A DNA stretch of 64,000 bases, taken from a virus. A program made the position numbers and the translations under genes. The stretch is from IMG/VR virus record IMGVR_UViG_3300043774_001004, positions 1 to 64,000 of that record; one strand, written 5' to 3'. Positions 39,475-49,310 of this stretch are shown in pieces; within the stretch, counting starts at the first letter, position 1, and every line of letters begins with the position of its first letter. A model generated the notes under the pieces. That model was given only the letters and a program-made list of their open reading frames with translations, was not told the origin of the DNA and ran no database searches.

Positions 39475-42400
39475 ATGCCGATACCTTTAAATGAGCCACC
39501 ACAGAGGATAACGAATGAACCGCCTACAGGGGTCATTAAGTTAACCAGAGAGCTTCAATTACTGAAGCCTGTGCTCACGTCTGATGGTGTCTTTACTGAT
39601 AGAATTACTCTTAACAATACATTTCTTGTTCTTGACTGGAATAACTGGCCTGAACTTGAATACGACGTCGTCGATGATCTTTATCAAATTAGAATAGGGG
39701 CATCAGGCACTAGTGGTACTGGTGGAATAGGAGCAGCTATCACAATTTTAGACGAGGGTAATCCTGTTACAACTAATGTCAGCTCAATCAATTTTGTAGG
39801 TGATATAATTACAGCACAGTCCCTAGATCCTCTCGATCCAACTGCAGTTACTGTAACTGTTACTACTCCTGCCCAAACCGAATTTTATTCATGTTCACCA
39901 TGGCAGATTTTAAGTACAAACAATACTCCGGCACTTCTTTCTACAAATAACGGCCGTGCAAATCTTAACGATAATACACCGCAATTTGTCAACACTCTAT
40001 ATTTACATGTAGATGACTTTAACGGTACAGATCAGGCTACATGGATAGATTCATGGCAGGACAGTGGAGCATATGGCTATATTAGTTTAACTGGTATTAC
40101 AACTGGCGCATACCTAAATGGTTATGTCACTGGTACTTTCCCAGGCACTAACACAAGAGAGATATACATAAATGTACTTTCTTATAGTTCAACTGATTTT
40201 ATAAATGGTGAAAAACTAGTTGTTTGTTTTACACAAAACGGTGCAAATGGTACATCTGGTTCAAGTGGTACATCAGGAACTAGCGGAGCAACATACGGCA
40301 CCAGTGGCTCATCTGGTACTAGAGGCACTAGTGGTACCAGCGGTAAAGGTACATCTGGCTCATCAGGTTCATCTGGCTCATCGGGTTCAAGTGGTACTAT
40401 AGGTACTTCAGGTACGTCTGGTACTACATTTGGATCTAGTGGTTTAGACGGTACAGCAGGTACAAGCGGTACTACTGGTATAGATGGTTCAAGCGGTACA
40501 TCTGGTCAAAATGGTACCAGCGGATCATCCGGATCCTCAGGTTCATCAGGAACCAGCGGTGTTACAGGTTCATCAGGAACCAGCGGTGTTACAGGTTCAT
40601 CAGGAACCAGCGGTGTTAATGGAACAAGTGGTATAGACGGTTCTAGTGGAACCAGTGGAGCTAATGGCACTAGAGGTACAAGTGGTACAAGTGGCAATAC
40701 AGGTTCTAGTGGAACTAGTGGAGCTAATGGCACTAGAGGTACAAGCGGTTTATCAGGAACGAGCGGTAATGATGGTTTAAATGGTTTACCGGGTACTTCA
40801 GGAACAAGTGGTTCAAGTGGCACTAGAGGGACATCTGGATTATCAGGTTCAAATGGAACCAGTGGTGTAACAGGTTCGTCAGGAACAAGTGGTGTTAATG
40901 GTTCTTCAGGAACAAGTGGTGCCAATGGCACAAGTGGTTCAAGCGGCACTAGAGGAACATCTGGATCTTCAGGTTCATCGGGAACAAGTGGTGTAACAGG
41001 TTCATCAGGAACCAGTGGTGCCAATGGCTCATCAGGAACCAGTGGTGCCAATGGCTCATCAGGAACCAGTGGTGCCAATGGCACTAGAGGCTCATCTGGA
41101 TCTTCAGGTTCATCAGGAACAAGTGGTAATACAGGTTCATCAGGAACAAGCGGTAATAATGGCTCAAATGGTACTAGAGGTTCAAGTGGCTCAAGCGGTA
41201 CTAGTGGTGTAGGTACAAGTGGTACTTCAGGTAATAATGGCTCAAATGGTACTAGAGGCTCATCTGGCTCAAGTGGTACATCAGGTCCTGCAGGTTCTTC
41301 AGGTACAAGCGGTGCTGATGGTAATAATGGCTCAAATGGTACTAGAGGTTCAAGTGGCTCAAGCGGTACTAGTGGTGTAGGTACAAGTGGTACTTCAGGT
41401 AATAATGGCTCAAATGGTACTAGAGGCTCATCTGGGTCAAGTGGTACATCAGGTCCTGCAGGTTCAAGCGGTACAAGCGGTGCTGATGGTAATAATGGCT
41501 CAAATGGTACTAGAGGTTCAAGTGGCTCAAGCGGTACTTCAGGTAATGATGGTTTAAATGGTACATCTGGTAGTAGCGGTTCGTCTGGAACTAGAGGTTC
41601 TTCAGGTACATCTGGTAGTAGCGGTTCGTCTGGCTCATCTGGCTCATCTGGCTCATCTGGTTCTTCAGGCACTTCAGGTACTAGAGGTACTTCAGGTACA
41701 TCTGGACAAGACGGAGCAGCTGCACCGGGTTGCTATGAGTATTTCTTAAAACTTAACGGTGCCACTGGAGGAAGCCCTTCAGCTCTGACTCCAGGTGAGG
41801 CATATCAAAACGTAGCAGCTGCTGCATCCATTACGGAATTTGCTATATACGAAATTGATGCTAACTCTCTAGATATTTCTTCTTTTCTAAATACTATAAC
41901 AGCAGGTTGTACAATTACAGTAACTGGTCAGACAAGTGGAGCAACTCTTACTGCAACCATTGGTTCAGTAAACATCATATCAGGTACAATATATCGTTTT
42001 ACAGGTTTAACTGTTATTGCATCTAGTGGTACTTTTATAACAGCGAATGTCGGTACAGAATTAGCATGGGTTTGTTTCTCATGTGCCGGTACAAGCGGTA
42101 ATAGCGGTACTTCAGGTACAAGTGCTGTAGGTACTTCGGGCACATCAGGAGCTAATGGTCTTTCTTTAGTTACTACAACGACTGGAGGAGGTGTAGTAGA
42201 AGTTAGCCCAGGTTGTTTTCAAAATACGGGTGCTGCAGGTTTTGGTAACTATGTCTATAGCGACCAGGCCTACACAAATGCATATATTTCAGTTACTATA
42301 TCAAATACTGGAGTATATGCAACAGGCTTAAGTACTAATCAAATACCCGTAGTTACATCACCTCCAGTAGCAGGTAATTATGACTATTGGATCTTCTTTG

Positions 42401-43800
42401 GTGCTGGAGGTACTGGTACAGCTTATGGCCCAGGTGGTGTTGTGTTAGCTAATTTTATAACACCTGGTTTCTTTTCAGCCGGTGATATTATAACAATCGT
42501 CTGGGATGGCTCACTTGCAACATATTATCAAAATGGTGTTGTAATAGCTACCACTACATTACCGCCTACAGGAGGAAACCCTCTATACGGTTCAACTGTT
42601 TTGAGCTCAACTGGTGACCAAGTATGTGACTTTATATTTGGACCAGTCGGACAAGGAGGTACTGGTACATCCGGTACTTCAGGCACAACAGGTCCTACAG
42701 GTACATCTGGTACTTCAGGAAACAATGGTACATCTGGTACAAGTGGAGCTAATGGTACAAGCGGTACTTCAGGTTCAAATGGCACTGCAGGTACTTCAGG
42801 TTCTTCATCAATATGCCCATGTATCTGTGCAGAATGGGTTATTAAACCTACAACAAATCCTGCAGCCGGTCAAGGAGTTCTAAATCCTACATTAGTTGCT
42901 ACAGGTATTACAAGCATCAATCTACACAATACTGACGCTAATTCTATAAACCAGGCGGCTTGGTTTGCTACATGGACCGGAGGCGGTAATTGGATAATGG
43001 TTGGTCAGTCAAGTGGAGCTACTGCAAGTGGCTTTACAACTAGTGTTAATACATCGCCTGGTGGTTTTACTGGCGTGTCACTCGGTGTTACAGTTGTTAG
43101 CGGTTCTGGAACTTTTACAGCAAATGAAACTATAACATTCTGCTTTGATCCAACAGGAGGTGGAGGAACAGGTACTTCAGGTACATCTGGAACTAGCCCC
43201 GGAGGAGGTGGCGGTACATCTGGTACTTCAGGATCATCTGGAACCAGAGGCACATCAGGTGTAAATGGAGCAACAGGTCCTGCAGGTACATCAGGAACAT
43301 CAGGTGCCGGAGGAGGAAAAGCTATAACGCCAATAGCAGAAAGTTCATGTCAAATTACAGACAATAGTACAATTTACGTAGGCGACTCGAAGGCAGGATG
43401 GGCAGGCCCCGGCTGGGATGTTCAGCGTACAGGAGGCTTGACGATCAGTATTAACAGTGCATGGTGTTTAATTAAAATACCAACAGAATTTACCGGCGGT
43501 GTTGATGCGTTTAAACTATGTGCTTCAGGTTATTGTGCTTCATGTGACGATTCTGACAATATCGGCGCAGCCGTATGGATTGTAAGTTGTGCAGATCTTG
43601 AAGGTGCTACAACTGATATTGATCTTGTACTCTGGGACAATTTTAGTACTAAGTATTATAGAAACGGAACTTTTTGTCTTACCGGATCAGATAAAGCCCC
43701 TAAGACAATTCCAGCATGTGATATGCTTCTTATAGGTTTTTATTCTACTGGTGGTACATCCGATACCGTTAATATAACCTGGCGATTAGACGAGGTATAA
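39475..43800 (+). CDS. Giant collagen-like tail fibre, Gly-Ser-Thr rich
   Basis: A 1441-residue virion protein. Residues 1-255 are a non-repetitive N-terminal domain, probably virion attachment. Residues about 258-745 are almost pure Gly-X-Y triplets, nearly all from Ser, Thr and Asn (GTSGSSGTSG, GTRGTSG, GANGTSG), with scarcely any Pro, unlike animal collagen. Globular domains follow, separated by shorter triplet islands at about 870-900, 1060-1115 and 1225-1285. The last 150 residues form a Cys-containing globular tip that may bind the receptor. The repeat offers several hundred Ser/Thr hydroxyls and is followed directly by a glycosyltransferase cluster, suggesting heavy O-glycosylation. 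Confidence 0.88.
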   Translation: MPIPLNEPPQRITNEPPTGVIKLTRELQLLKPVLTSDGVFTDRITLNNTFLVLDWNNWPELEYDVVDDLYQIRIGASGTSGTGGIGAAITILDEGNPVTTNVSSINFVGDIITAQSLDPLDPTAVTVTVTTPAQTEFYSCSPWQILSTNNTPALLSTNNGRANLNDNTPQFVNTLYLHVDDFNGTDQATWIDSWQDSGAYGYISLTGITTGAYLNGYVTGTFPGTNTREIYINVLSYSSTDFINGEKLVVCFTQNGANGTSGSSGTSGTSGATYGTSGSSGTRGTSGTSGKGTSGSSGSSGSSGSSGTIGTSGTSGTTFGSSGLDGTAGTSGTTGIDGSSGTSGQNGTSGSSGSSGSSGTSGVTGSSGTSGVTGSSGTSGVNGTSGIDGSSGTSGANGTRGTSGTSGNTGSSGTSGANGTRGTSGLSGTSGNDGLNGLPGTSGTSGSSGTRGTSGLSGSNGTSGVTGSSGTSGVNGSSGTSGANGTSGSSGTRGTSGSSGSSGTSGVTGSSGTSGANGSSGTSGANGSSGTSGANGTRGSSGSSGSSGTSGNTGSSGTSGNNGSNGTRGSSGSSGTSGVGTSGTSGNNGSNGTRGSSGSSGTSGPAGSSGTSGADGNNGSNGTRGSSGSSGTSGVGTSGTSGNNGSNGTRGSSGSSGTSGPAGSSGTSGADGNNGSNGTRGSSGSSGTSGNDGLNGTSGSSGSSGTRGSSGTSGSSGSSGSSGSSGSSGSSGTSGTRGTSGTSGQDGAAAPGCYEYFLKLNGATGGSPSALTPGEAYQNVAAAASITEFAIYEIDANSLDISSFLNTITAGCTITVTGQTSGATLTATIGSVNIISGTIYRFTGLTVIASSGTFITANVGTELAWVCFSCAGTSGNSGTSGTSAVGTSGTSGANGLSLVTTTTGGGVVEVSPGCFQNTGAAGFGNYVYSDQAYTNAYISVTISNTGVYATGLSTNQIPVVTSPPVAGNYDYWIFFGAGGTGTAYGPGGVVLANFITPGFFSAGDIITIVWDGSLATYYQNGVVIATTTLPPTGGNPLYGSTVLSSTGDQVCDFIFGPVGQGGTGTSGTSGTTGPTGTSGTSGNNGTSGTSGANGTSGTSGSNGTAGTSGSSSICPCICAEWVIKPTTNPAAGQGVLNPTLVATGITSINLHNTDANSINQAAWFATWTGGGNWIMVGQSSGATASGFTTSVNTSPGGFTGVSLGVTVVSGSGTFTANETITFCFDPTGGGGTGTSGTSGTSPGGGGGTSGTSGSSGTRGTSGVNGATGPAGTSGTSGAGGGKAITPIAESSCQITDNSTIYVGDSKAGWAGPGWDVQRTGGLTISINSAWCLIKIPTEFTGGVDAFKLCASGYCASCDDSDNIGAAVWIVSCADLEGATTDIDLVLWDNFSTKYYRNGTFCLTGSDKAPKTIPACDMLLIGFYSTGGTSDTVNITWRLDEV
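41161..41520 (+). repeat. 168-bp tandem repeat within fibre gene
   Basis: The string GGCTCAAATGGTACTAGAGG starts at 41161, 41329 and 41497, exactly 168 bases (56 codons) apart, with near-identical sequence between. This indicates recent duplication and likely length variation of the collagen-like shaft. Confidence 0.85.
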
Positions 43801-43837
43801 ACAATTTAATAGTCAGTTGTATAATTACTAAAAAGTA

Positions 43838-45502
43838 ATGCAGAGACTTTTAGTAATAACCCCACATCTTTCTACCGGCGGTTTACCACAATTTCTTTAT
43901 AAAAAACTTACTGTACTCAAGGATCGATTTGAGATACATGTAGTAGAATGGGATGATATTACAGGTGGTGTCTTGGTCGTACAAAGAAACCTGATTAAGA
44001 ATCTAGTTGGCCAAAATTTCTATACACTTGGCGCTAATAAAAATCAAATTCTAGAAATCATACAACGGGTTAAACCCAATGTCATTCACTTTGAAGAATT
44101 TCCAGAAACTTTTATAGACACTAAACTCGCCCAACGTATATTTTCTGATAAAGGATATTACATTACCGAAACTACACATGGTACTGGCTTTAAAAAAGAG
44201 GATAAACTTTTCAAGGCTGATAAAACCATGTTTGTTTCTGATATCAATTATACGCAATACGACTCTGTTACAAACAGGTCTGAGGTTATCAAACACCCAA
44301 TAGTCAAGAACAGAGAGTCTATTTTATTAGAATTAGGTTTAGATCCAGATTATTTTCATGTCTTAAATGTCGGCCTATTTACACCTGGTAAAAATCAGGC
44401 TGAGATCATTGGATATGCAAGAAGGCTAAAGGATAAAAAAATACAATTCCATTTTGTTGGCAATCAGGCTGGTAATTTTGAAAGTTACTGGAAGCCAATA
44501 ATGGATAGTCTTCCAGATAATTGTAGAGTATGGGGTGAGAGAAATGATGTCTACAGATTCTACAGCGCCATGGACCTGTTTCTGTTTACCTCTATGCTTG
44601 AGAATAGACCCCTTTCTGTGTTAGAAGCCTTAGCCTATAATATGCCAGTGCTGATGTACAATCTCGATAACTACGGCACCGAATTTTCAAATATCGAAGG
44701 TATAAGATTTCTGACAACATTTGAAGAAAATCTAAAAATGATTTATCCAGATATAGAAGAAAAGGTCGAAGAACCTTTCTATACACCCTTTGTTGAAATA
44801 CAAGAAACTGTAGTAGATTTGCCAGAAGGAATACCATGCATACCATGTAAAAATAAGGTTACAGCAATGCATATCTTGACTGATATTGACACTCCTCGTG
44901 AAATTAGATCAATGCAGTCTTTGACAAAACTAAAAGATAGAAAAATCAACTATATTCCTGTAGTCAGTAAAAGATATACTGAATTACCACCTGCTGAAAC
45001 ATGTCAATATCCAGAAAGGATTAGCATGGAACCTGGAGGTAAACTTACACCAGGTCACTATGGTTGTTATCTAGGTCACAGAAAGGCATTTGAAATGGGT
45101 CTAGAAACAAATAGTGACTTTTTACTTATATTTGAATGTGATGCCGTGATAGATGTGCCAATGGCCGAGTTTATGAAAAAGCTTAACTATGCCTGCACTG
45201 TATTACAAGAAACTGATCTTTTCTGGTTTTCATTTGGTTTCCATAACAATACAAACATTATAGAAAAGAATGAAAATTATTGGATAGTTGATGGCTTCTT
45301 TGGAGCACATGCCTATCTGATACCTAAAAAATCATTCGCCGAATTTAAAGAAATGTATGAAAAGAGCAAATGGAATGTAGCAGACCTATTATTTGTAGAA
45401 AAACTAAGTCACAAGAAAGCCGGTATATTTGAAAAGCCTTTAACATTACAGGCTGCAGGTTATTCTATACTTGATAAAATTGAAACCAATGACAGACACT
45501 AG
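43838..45502 (+). CDS. Bifunctional glycosyltransferase: GT4 + GT25
   Basis: A 554-residue fusion. Residues 1-300 are a GT-B fold enzyme: ITPHLSTGGLPQFL start, NVGLFTPGKNQAEII, and the donor-binding ENRPLSVLEALAYNMPV (the E-x7-E motif region of GT4). Residues about 340-550 are a GT25-type domain: MHILTDIDTPRE..., LTPGHYGCYLGHRKAFEMGL, FLLIFECDAVID (acidic metal/nucleotide site) and GAHAYLIPKKS. GT25 enzymes transfer sugars to LPS or proteins, including collagen. It is the first gene after the collagen-like fibre. It overlaps the next gene by 14 bases. Confidence 0.82.
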   Translation: MQRLLVITPHLSTGGLPQFLYKKLTVLKDRFEIHVVEWDDITGGVLVVQRNLIKNLVGQNFYTLGANKNQILEIIQRVKPNVIHFEEFPETFIDTKLAQRIFSDKGYYITETTHGTGFKKEDKLFKADKTMFVSDINYTQYDSVTNRSEVIKHPIVKNRESILLELGLDPDYFHVLNVGLFTPGKNQAEIIGYARRLKDKKIQFHFVGNQAGNFESYWKPIMDSLPDNCRVWGERNDVYRFYSAMDLFLFTSMLENRPLSVLEALAYNMPVLMYNLDNYGTEFSNIEGIRFLTTFEENLKMIYPDIEEKVEEPFYTPFVEIQETVVDLPEGIPCIPCKNKVTAMHILTDIDTPREIRSMQSLTKLKDRKINYIPVVSKRYTELPPAETCQYPERISMEPGGKLTPGHYGCYLGHRKAFEMGLETNSDFLLIFECDAVIDVPMAEFMKKLNYACTVLQETDLFWFSFGFHNNTNIIEKNENYWIVDGFFGAHAYLIPKKSFAEFKEMYEKSKWNVADLLFVEKLSHKKAGIFEKPLTLQAAGYSILDKIETNDRH

Positions 45503-47048
45503 AAAAGGATTCATAATTACCTATTTTAAGACATCAGACCAGGGTGAGCAATTGCTTAAAGATCTTGTAGACACGATGAGTCGTGAAAACTATTATCTGG
45601 TTTTGGCTTCACATTCACCTGTGCCAGTTGAAATTTATTCAAAGTGTGATTACTATATTTACCAGGAATTAAATGTTGTAGATAATAGAAAATACTCACA
45701 TGGCGTTGCAGAAAGCAACCTGATAGAACTTGCGCTTCTCCATCTAGCATATAAAGAAATTGAATGGACTTATAAAGTATGTTATGATATTCAAGTCAAT
45801 GATGTAACCCATTTTGAAAATTGGATAAAGGATGGCTACAATTTTGTAACATGTAATTGGGGTGAATACTACGTTTGCACTAATTCATTTTATGGTAGCG
45901 TTGATTGGCTTTTATCAAACATAACATTCTACAAAAAAGTGAATGAAATGTTTTCAGACAGCAATGTACTTGAATTATGTTGGCAAAAATCAATAGAAAA
46001 CAACGGTCTTAAGGGTGAAGTTTACACATGGTCAAACAAGACTGAGTTTTTTGGGCCTAATAAGATTGACATTCTTTATTATGACTATGACAGATTTCAG
46101 TTTTGGTATAGTGAAGATGAGCGAAGGTTTTATATACAAAATAATGGGTCTAACATCAGCTGTGAAGTTAAAATTTTTGAGTATTACACTGATCTATGCA
46201 TTTACGGAAACAGATTTAATTTATCTACAAATGATTCCCACTGGGTAATTCCACCAATGTCTGAATTTGTAAATAATTGCAAAAATGGTTTTTATGCTGA
46301 ATTTTACATTGACGGTAATGTCATTAGAAAAAACATAAACATTAGAAATTTTGAAGAAAAACATCCTCTTTCAAAAACATTTAAAGTCTTAAAAAAGGGT
46401 GAAAAAAGATTCGCAGAGTATGTTGCATTCAATGAATATCTCCAGTACAGACACTTAAATATAGATCTAGATAAAATTAAAAACTATGTAGATATTGGTG
46501 CTAATTATGGTTTTGCTAGTTTACCTTTCACGGAAAGAAAGTCTAAGATATACATGGTCGATGCGGATAAGGGTAATATAGATCTATTAAATGAGACATA
46601 TGGTAATCGACATAATATAAAAATAATCTATAAAGCGATTTGTGATGTAGACGGTTCTGTAGATTTTTATAATGATGTACATAACAGCCTTGTTTCTAGT
46701 ATAGATCCAATCGGACACGGTGGAGATAGTGTTAGAAATAAAGTCACTGTTCCTTCAATGACGATCAATACATTTATGGATAAGTATTTAGAAGAAGATG
46801 AGGTTGATTTAATGAAAATTGATATAGAAGGTGCAGAATATAGTTTATTCAGGGCTGCAACTGAAGCAAATCTTAAAAGAGTAAAAAGTTTTTTGATTGA
46901 GTTTCACGGTAATGATAATTTTCAAATAATGGAAATTATACAAAAATTGGCTAAATGTGATTTTAATTATAGAATCGATAATAGCTGGGGAAAAAATGAC
47001 GAGTATATGGTTGAAAATAAAGCAGGTATAATTTATGCATGGAGATAA
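45489..47048 (+). CDS. Glycosyltransferase-like domain fused to FkbM methyltransferase
   Basis: 519 residues from the ATG at 45489 (a longer frame from 45471 exists). The N-terminal domain (about 1-200) has the pattern HSPVPVEIYSKCDYYIYQ and a YSHG motif shared with the two later proteins at 49311 and 50403; this is a WcaA-like glycosyltransferase-type domain of phage glycan loci. The C-terminal domain (about 330-519) is an FkbM SAM methyltransferase: YVDIGANYGFASLPF, VPSMTINTFMDKY, DLMKIDIEGAEYSLF. It would O-methylate a sugar. It overlaps both neighbours by 14 bases. Confidence 0.75.
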   Translation: MTDTRKGFIITYFKTSDQGEQLLKDLVDTMSRENYYLVLASHSPVPVEIYSKCDYYIYQELNVVDNRKYSHGVAESNLIELALLHLAYKEIEWTYKVCYDIQVNDVTHFENWIKDGYNFVTCNWGEYYVCTNSFYGSVDWLLSNITFYKKVNEMFSDSNVLELCWQKSIENNGLKGEVYTWSNKTEFFGPNKIDILYYDYDRFQFWYSEDERRFYIQNNGSNISCEVKIFEYYTDLCIYGNRFNLSTNDSHWVIPPMSEFVNNCKNGFYAEFYIDGNVIRKNINIRNFEEKHPLSKTFKVLKKGEKRFAEYVAFNEYLQYRHLNIDLDKIKNYVDIGANYGFASLPFTERKSKIYMVDADKGNIDLLNETYGNRHNIKIIYKAICDVDGSVDFYNDVHNSLVSSIDPIGHGGDSVRNKVTVPSMTINTFMDKYLEEDEVDLMKIDIEGAEYSLFRAATEANLKRVKSFLIEFHGNDNFQIMEIIQKLAKCDFNYRIDNSWGKNDEYMVENKAGIIYAWR

Positions 47049-49308
47049 AGTAAAATCTAGACTAATTGGTGGTTTCATCGAAGTCGAAAACATTACAGGT
47101 CAGTTATTAAACAACTGTGTTGTTTCTTTGAGAAATATATTTTCAGGTAATCTTATTTTCGAAAAAACGACTCTTCGTCCGGGTGAAATAAAGAAGTTTC
47201 CGATAATAGGGCCTTCAACATTTAGAAGCCAATGGGAGGATGAAGCGCTTAACCTTAGGGTTTATAGCAACCATAGTCTTGTGCACAAGAAAATGTTTAA
47301 AGACAAAACTAAATGCTTTGTTGTTATATCAAATGATAAATTTGAAAAGATTGCTGAGCAGTTAATAATCGGTTTAACAAGATATTCAAACATTGATATT
47401 TTACATTATACCATAGGTTATAAGTCTAGCTTAAATTATAGATATCTCCAAAATATTGAATTTGATCTAAAGGGCGATATTAACGATCAGCAGTATATGC
47501 AATTTTCAAAGCCTCCGGTGTTTTTAGATGTCTTAAACAGGGGTTACAAAGCTGCTGTTTTTATAGATGCTGATGTGCAAGTTAGAAGCAATGTCGAAGA
47601 TCTTTTCGGTTATATCAATCAGATAGAAGACGGTCCTGTATTCCATAAATCACCCCATGAGTTTACAGTTGTCCATAATATGTACATACCAGGCCCATTA
47701 CTTTCGGGTTTAATGGATCTCGGTATAGAAAAACAGTTAGCGCCACAGGGTATTACAAATGTCGTTATATTTAATCAAACACATAGAGACCTATTTGAGG
47801 AATGGAATACACTTTGTTTTTCAAAAGAAATTGAAGAAATCAGAAAAACGGAGTTTTTACATGATGAGCTCCTGATAAATTGTTTAATGTGGAAGAAGGG
47901 AGTTAAACCAAAACTTTTCTTTCTGACAACAAATGTCAATACAATAAAAGACATTGAATTTTTCTACCATCATACTAAGAATTATTCCCCGCAGACAGAT
48001 CTGAATGAATACGACCTTGGCTTTTTTGCACAATCTTTTATCAACTATGAATCGGAAACTATATGTGGATTCCATTGTGTTAAAGATCCTGAAGTTGCAA
48101 AAAAAATAAATGATCTAATATACAAAAATGAAATAGGCCTTAGTTTCAAAGATGAGATTACTAACTTCTATGAAAACTTAGAAGTTTCTGATACTAGATT
48201 CTTTGAAGAGAAAAAGCCCATAATGATTAACCACTATATAAATGGCCCTTATCTGGAAATAAAGGGTAGTGGCGATAGAAATTTCAATGTCAAGTTTCTC
48301 GACGGTAAATTAAATACTATTTATGAAAGTAGAATAGGTTGCAATATGTGGTCTAGACCGTCGGCGAGATATTATGATGAATACACTACACAGGTTTTCG
48401 AAAACGGTGAACTTGTATATGATGAAAAAATAAATCTTAAAGGTAAAAGGGTCTATATCAGTTTAGACTCAAGTTCTTTAGGCGACACATTTGCATGGTT
48501 TCCATATGCTGAAGAGTTTAGAAAAAAACATGGATGCCATGTAGTAGTTTCAACTTTCATGAATGACTTGTTTAAAGATCAATATCCAGATCTAGAATTT
48601 GTAGCACCTGGTACTAATGTCCAAGGCATTTATGCAATGTATAACATCGGCTGGTACTATGATGATAAAGATCAGCCAGATCTCTCCAGGAATAAAGTTG
48701 ACTTTAAAGCTATACCTTTACAGATGACGGCCACTGAAATACTTGGTCTAGAATATAAAGAGGTTAAGCCACTTATCAAAGTTCCTAAAGTTGAAAAGAA
48801 GAAGAAGGTAGGTCTAGGTATACATTCAACGGCACAGGCAAAATACTGGAATAATCCAACTGGCTGGCAAGAGGTTACAGATTATTTAATAGCAAATGGT
48901 TATGAAGTTGTCATATATTCAAAAGAAGGTGACGACTACATGGGTAATAAATTTCCTAAAGGTGCCACTAAGTTTCCAAATGGCCCAATTGAAAATGTAA
49001 TTGAGGATATGGCCTCTTGTGAATTTTTTATAGGCATTGGATCAGGGTTAAGTTGGTTAGCATGGGCAGTTGGTCTCCCAATGTTTTTGATTTCAGGATT
49101 TAGTGAAGAGTATTCTGAGCCTACAGAAAACGTGGTTAGAATCATCAATAAAGACGTATGCCATGGATGCTTTAACAAGCACAGGCTTGATCCTGGCGAC
49201 TGGAACTGGTGTCCGTTACACAAGGGTACCGAAAGACAATTTGAATGTACTAAAAGCATTACAGGACAGACCGTTATCGGTAAAATAAAAGAAGTACTAA
49301 GCAAATAA
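47035..49308 (+). CDS. Glycosyltransferase fused to autotransporter-type O-heptosyltransferase
   Basis: 757 residues. Residues about 95-350 look like a GT-A-type transferase (KAAVFIDADVQVRSNVEDLF with a D-x-D). Residues about 395-757 match the bacterial autotransporter heptosyltransferase family (TibC/AAH): GPYLEIKGSGDRNFNVKF, SLDSSSLGDTFAWFPYAEEF, GIHSTAQAKYWNNP, FIGIGSGLSWLAWAVGLP, and the iron-finger cysteines C709, C712, C726 and C738 in CHGCF...WNWCP...RQFECTKSI. Those enzymes glycosylate Ser residues of surface adhesins using ADP-heptose. The neighbouring Ser/Thr-rich fibre is the obvious candidate substrate. Confidence 0.82.
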   Translation: MHGDKVKSRLIGGFIEVENITGQLLNNCVVSLRNIFSGNLIFEKTTLRPGEIKKFPIIGPSTFRSQWEDEALNLRVYSNHSLVHKKMFKDKTKCFVVISNDKFEKIAEQLIIGLTRYSNIDILHYTIGYKSSLNYRYLQNIEFDLKGDINDQQYMQFSKPPVFLDVLNRGYKAAVFIDADVQVRSNVEDLFGYINQIEDGPVFHKSPHEFTVVHNMYIPGPLLSGLMDLGIEKQLAPQGITNVVIFNQTHRDLFEEWNTLCFSKEIEEIRKTEFLHDELLINCLMWKKGVKPKLFFLTTNVNTIKDIEFFYHHTKNYSPQTDLNEYDLGFFAQSFINYESETICGFHCVKDPEVAKKINDLIYKNEIGLSFKDEITNFYENLEVSDTRFFEEKKPIMINHYINGPYLEIKGSGDRNFNVKFLDGKLNTIYESRIGCNMWSRPSARYYDEYTTQVFENGELVYDEKINLKGKRVYISLDSSSLGDTFAWFPYAEEFRKKHGCHVVVSTFMNDLFKDQYPDLEFVAPGTNVQGIYAMYNIGWYYDDKDQPDLSRNKVDFKAIPLQMTATEILGLEYKEVKPLIKVPKVEKKKKVGLGIHSTAQAKYWNNPTGWQEVTDYLIANGYEVVIYSKEGDDYMGNKFPKGATKFPNGPIENVIEDMASCEFFIGIGSGLSWLAWAVGLPMFLISGFSEEYSEPTENVVRIINKDVCHGCFNKHRLDPGDWNWCPLHKGTERQFECTKSITGQTVIGKIKEVLSK

Positions 49309-49310
49309 GT

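Noticed and set aside
40506-41672. 388-codon minus-strand frame rich in Pro, Glu, Val and Leu
   Set aside because: It is the antisense of the collagen-like triplet repeat; three-base periodicity keeps it open. No start context, no domain, and the sense frame is clearly the gene.
40249-41730. CRISPR-like or VNTR array in noncoding DNA
   Set aside because: The repeats are in frame within an intact fibre gene and encode Gly-X-Y triplets.
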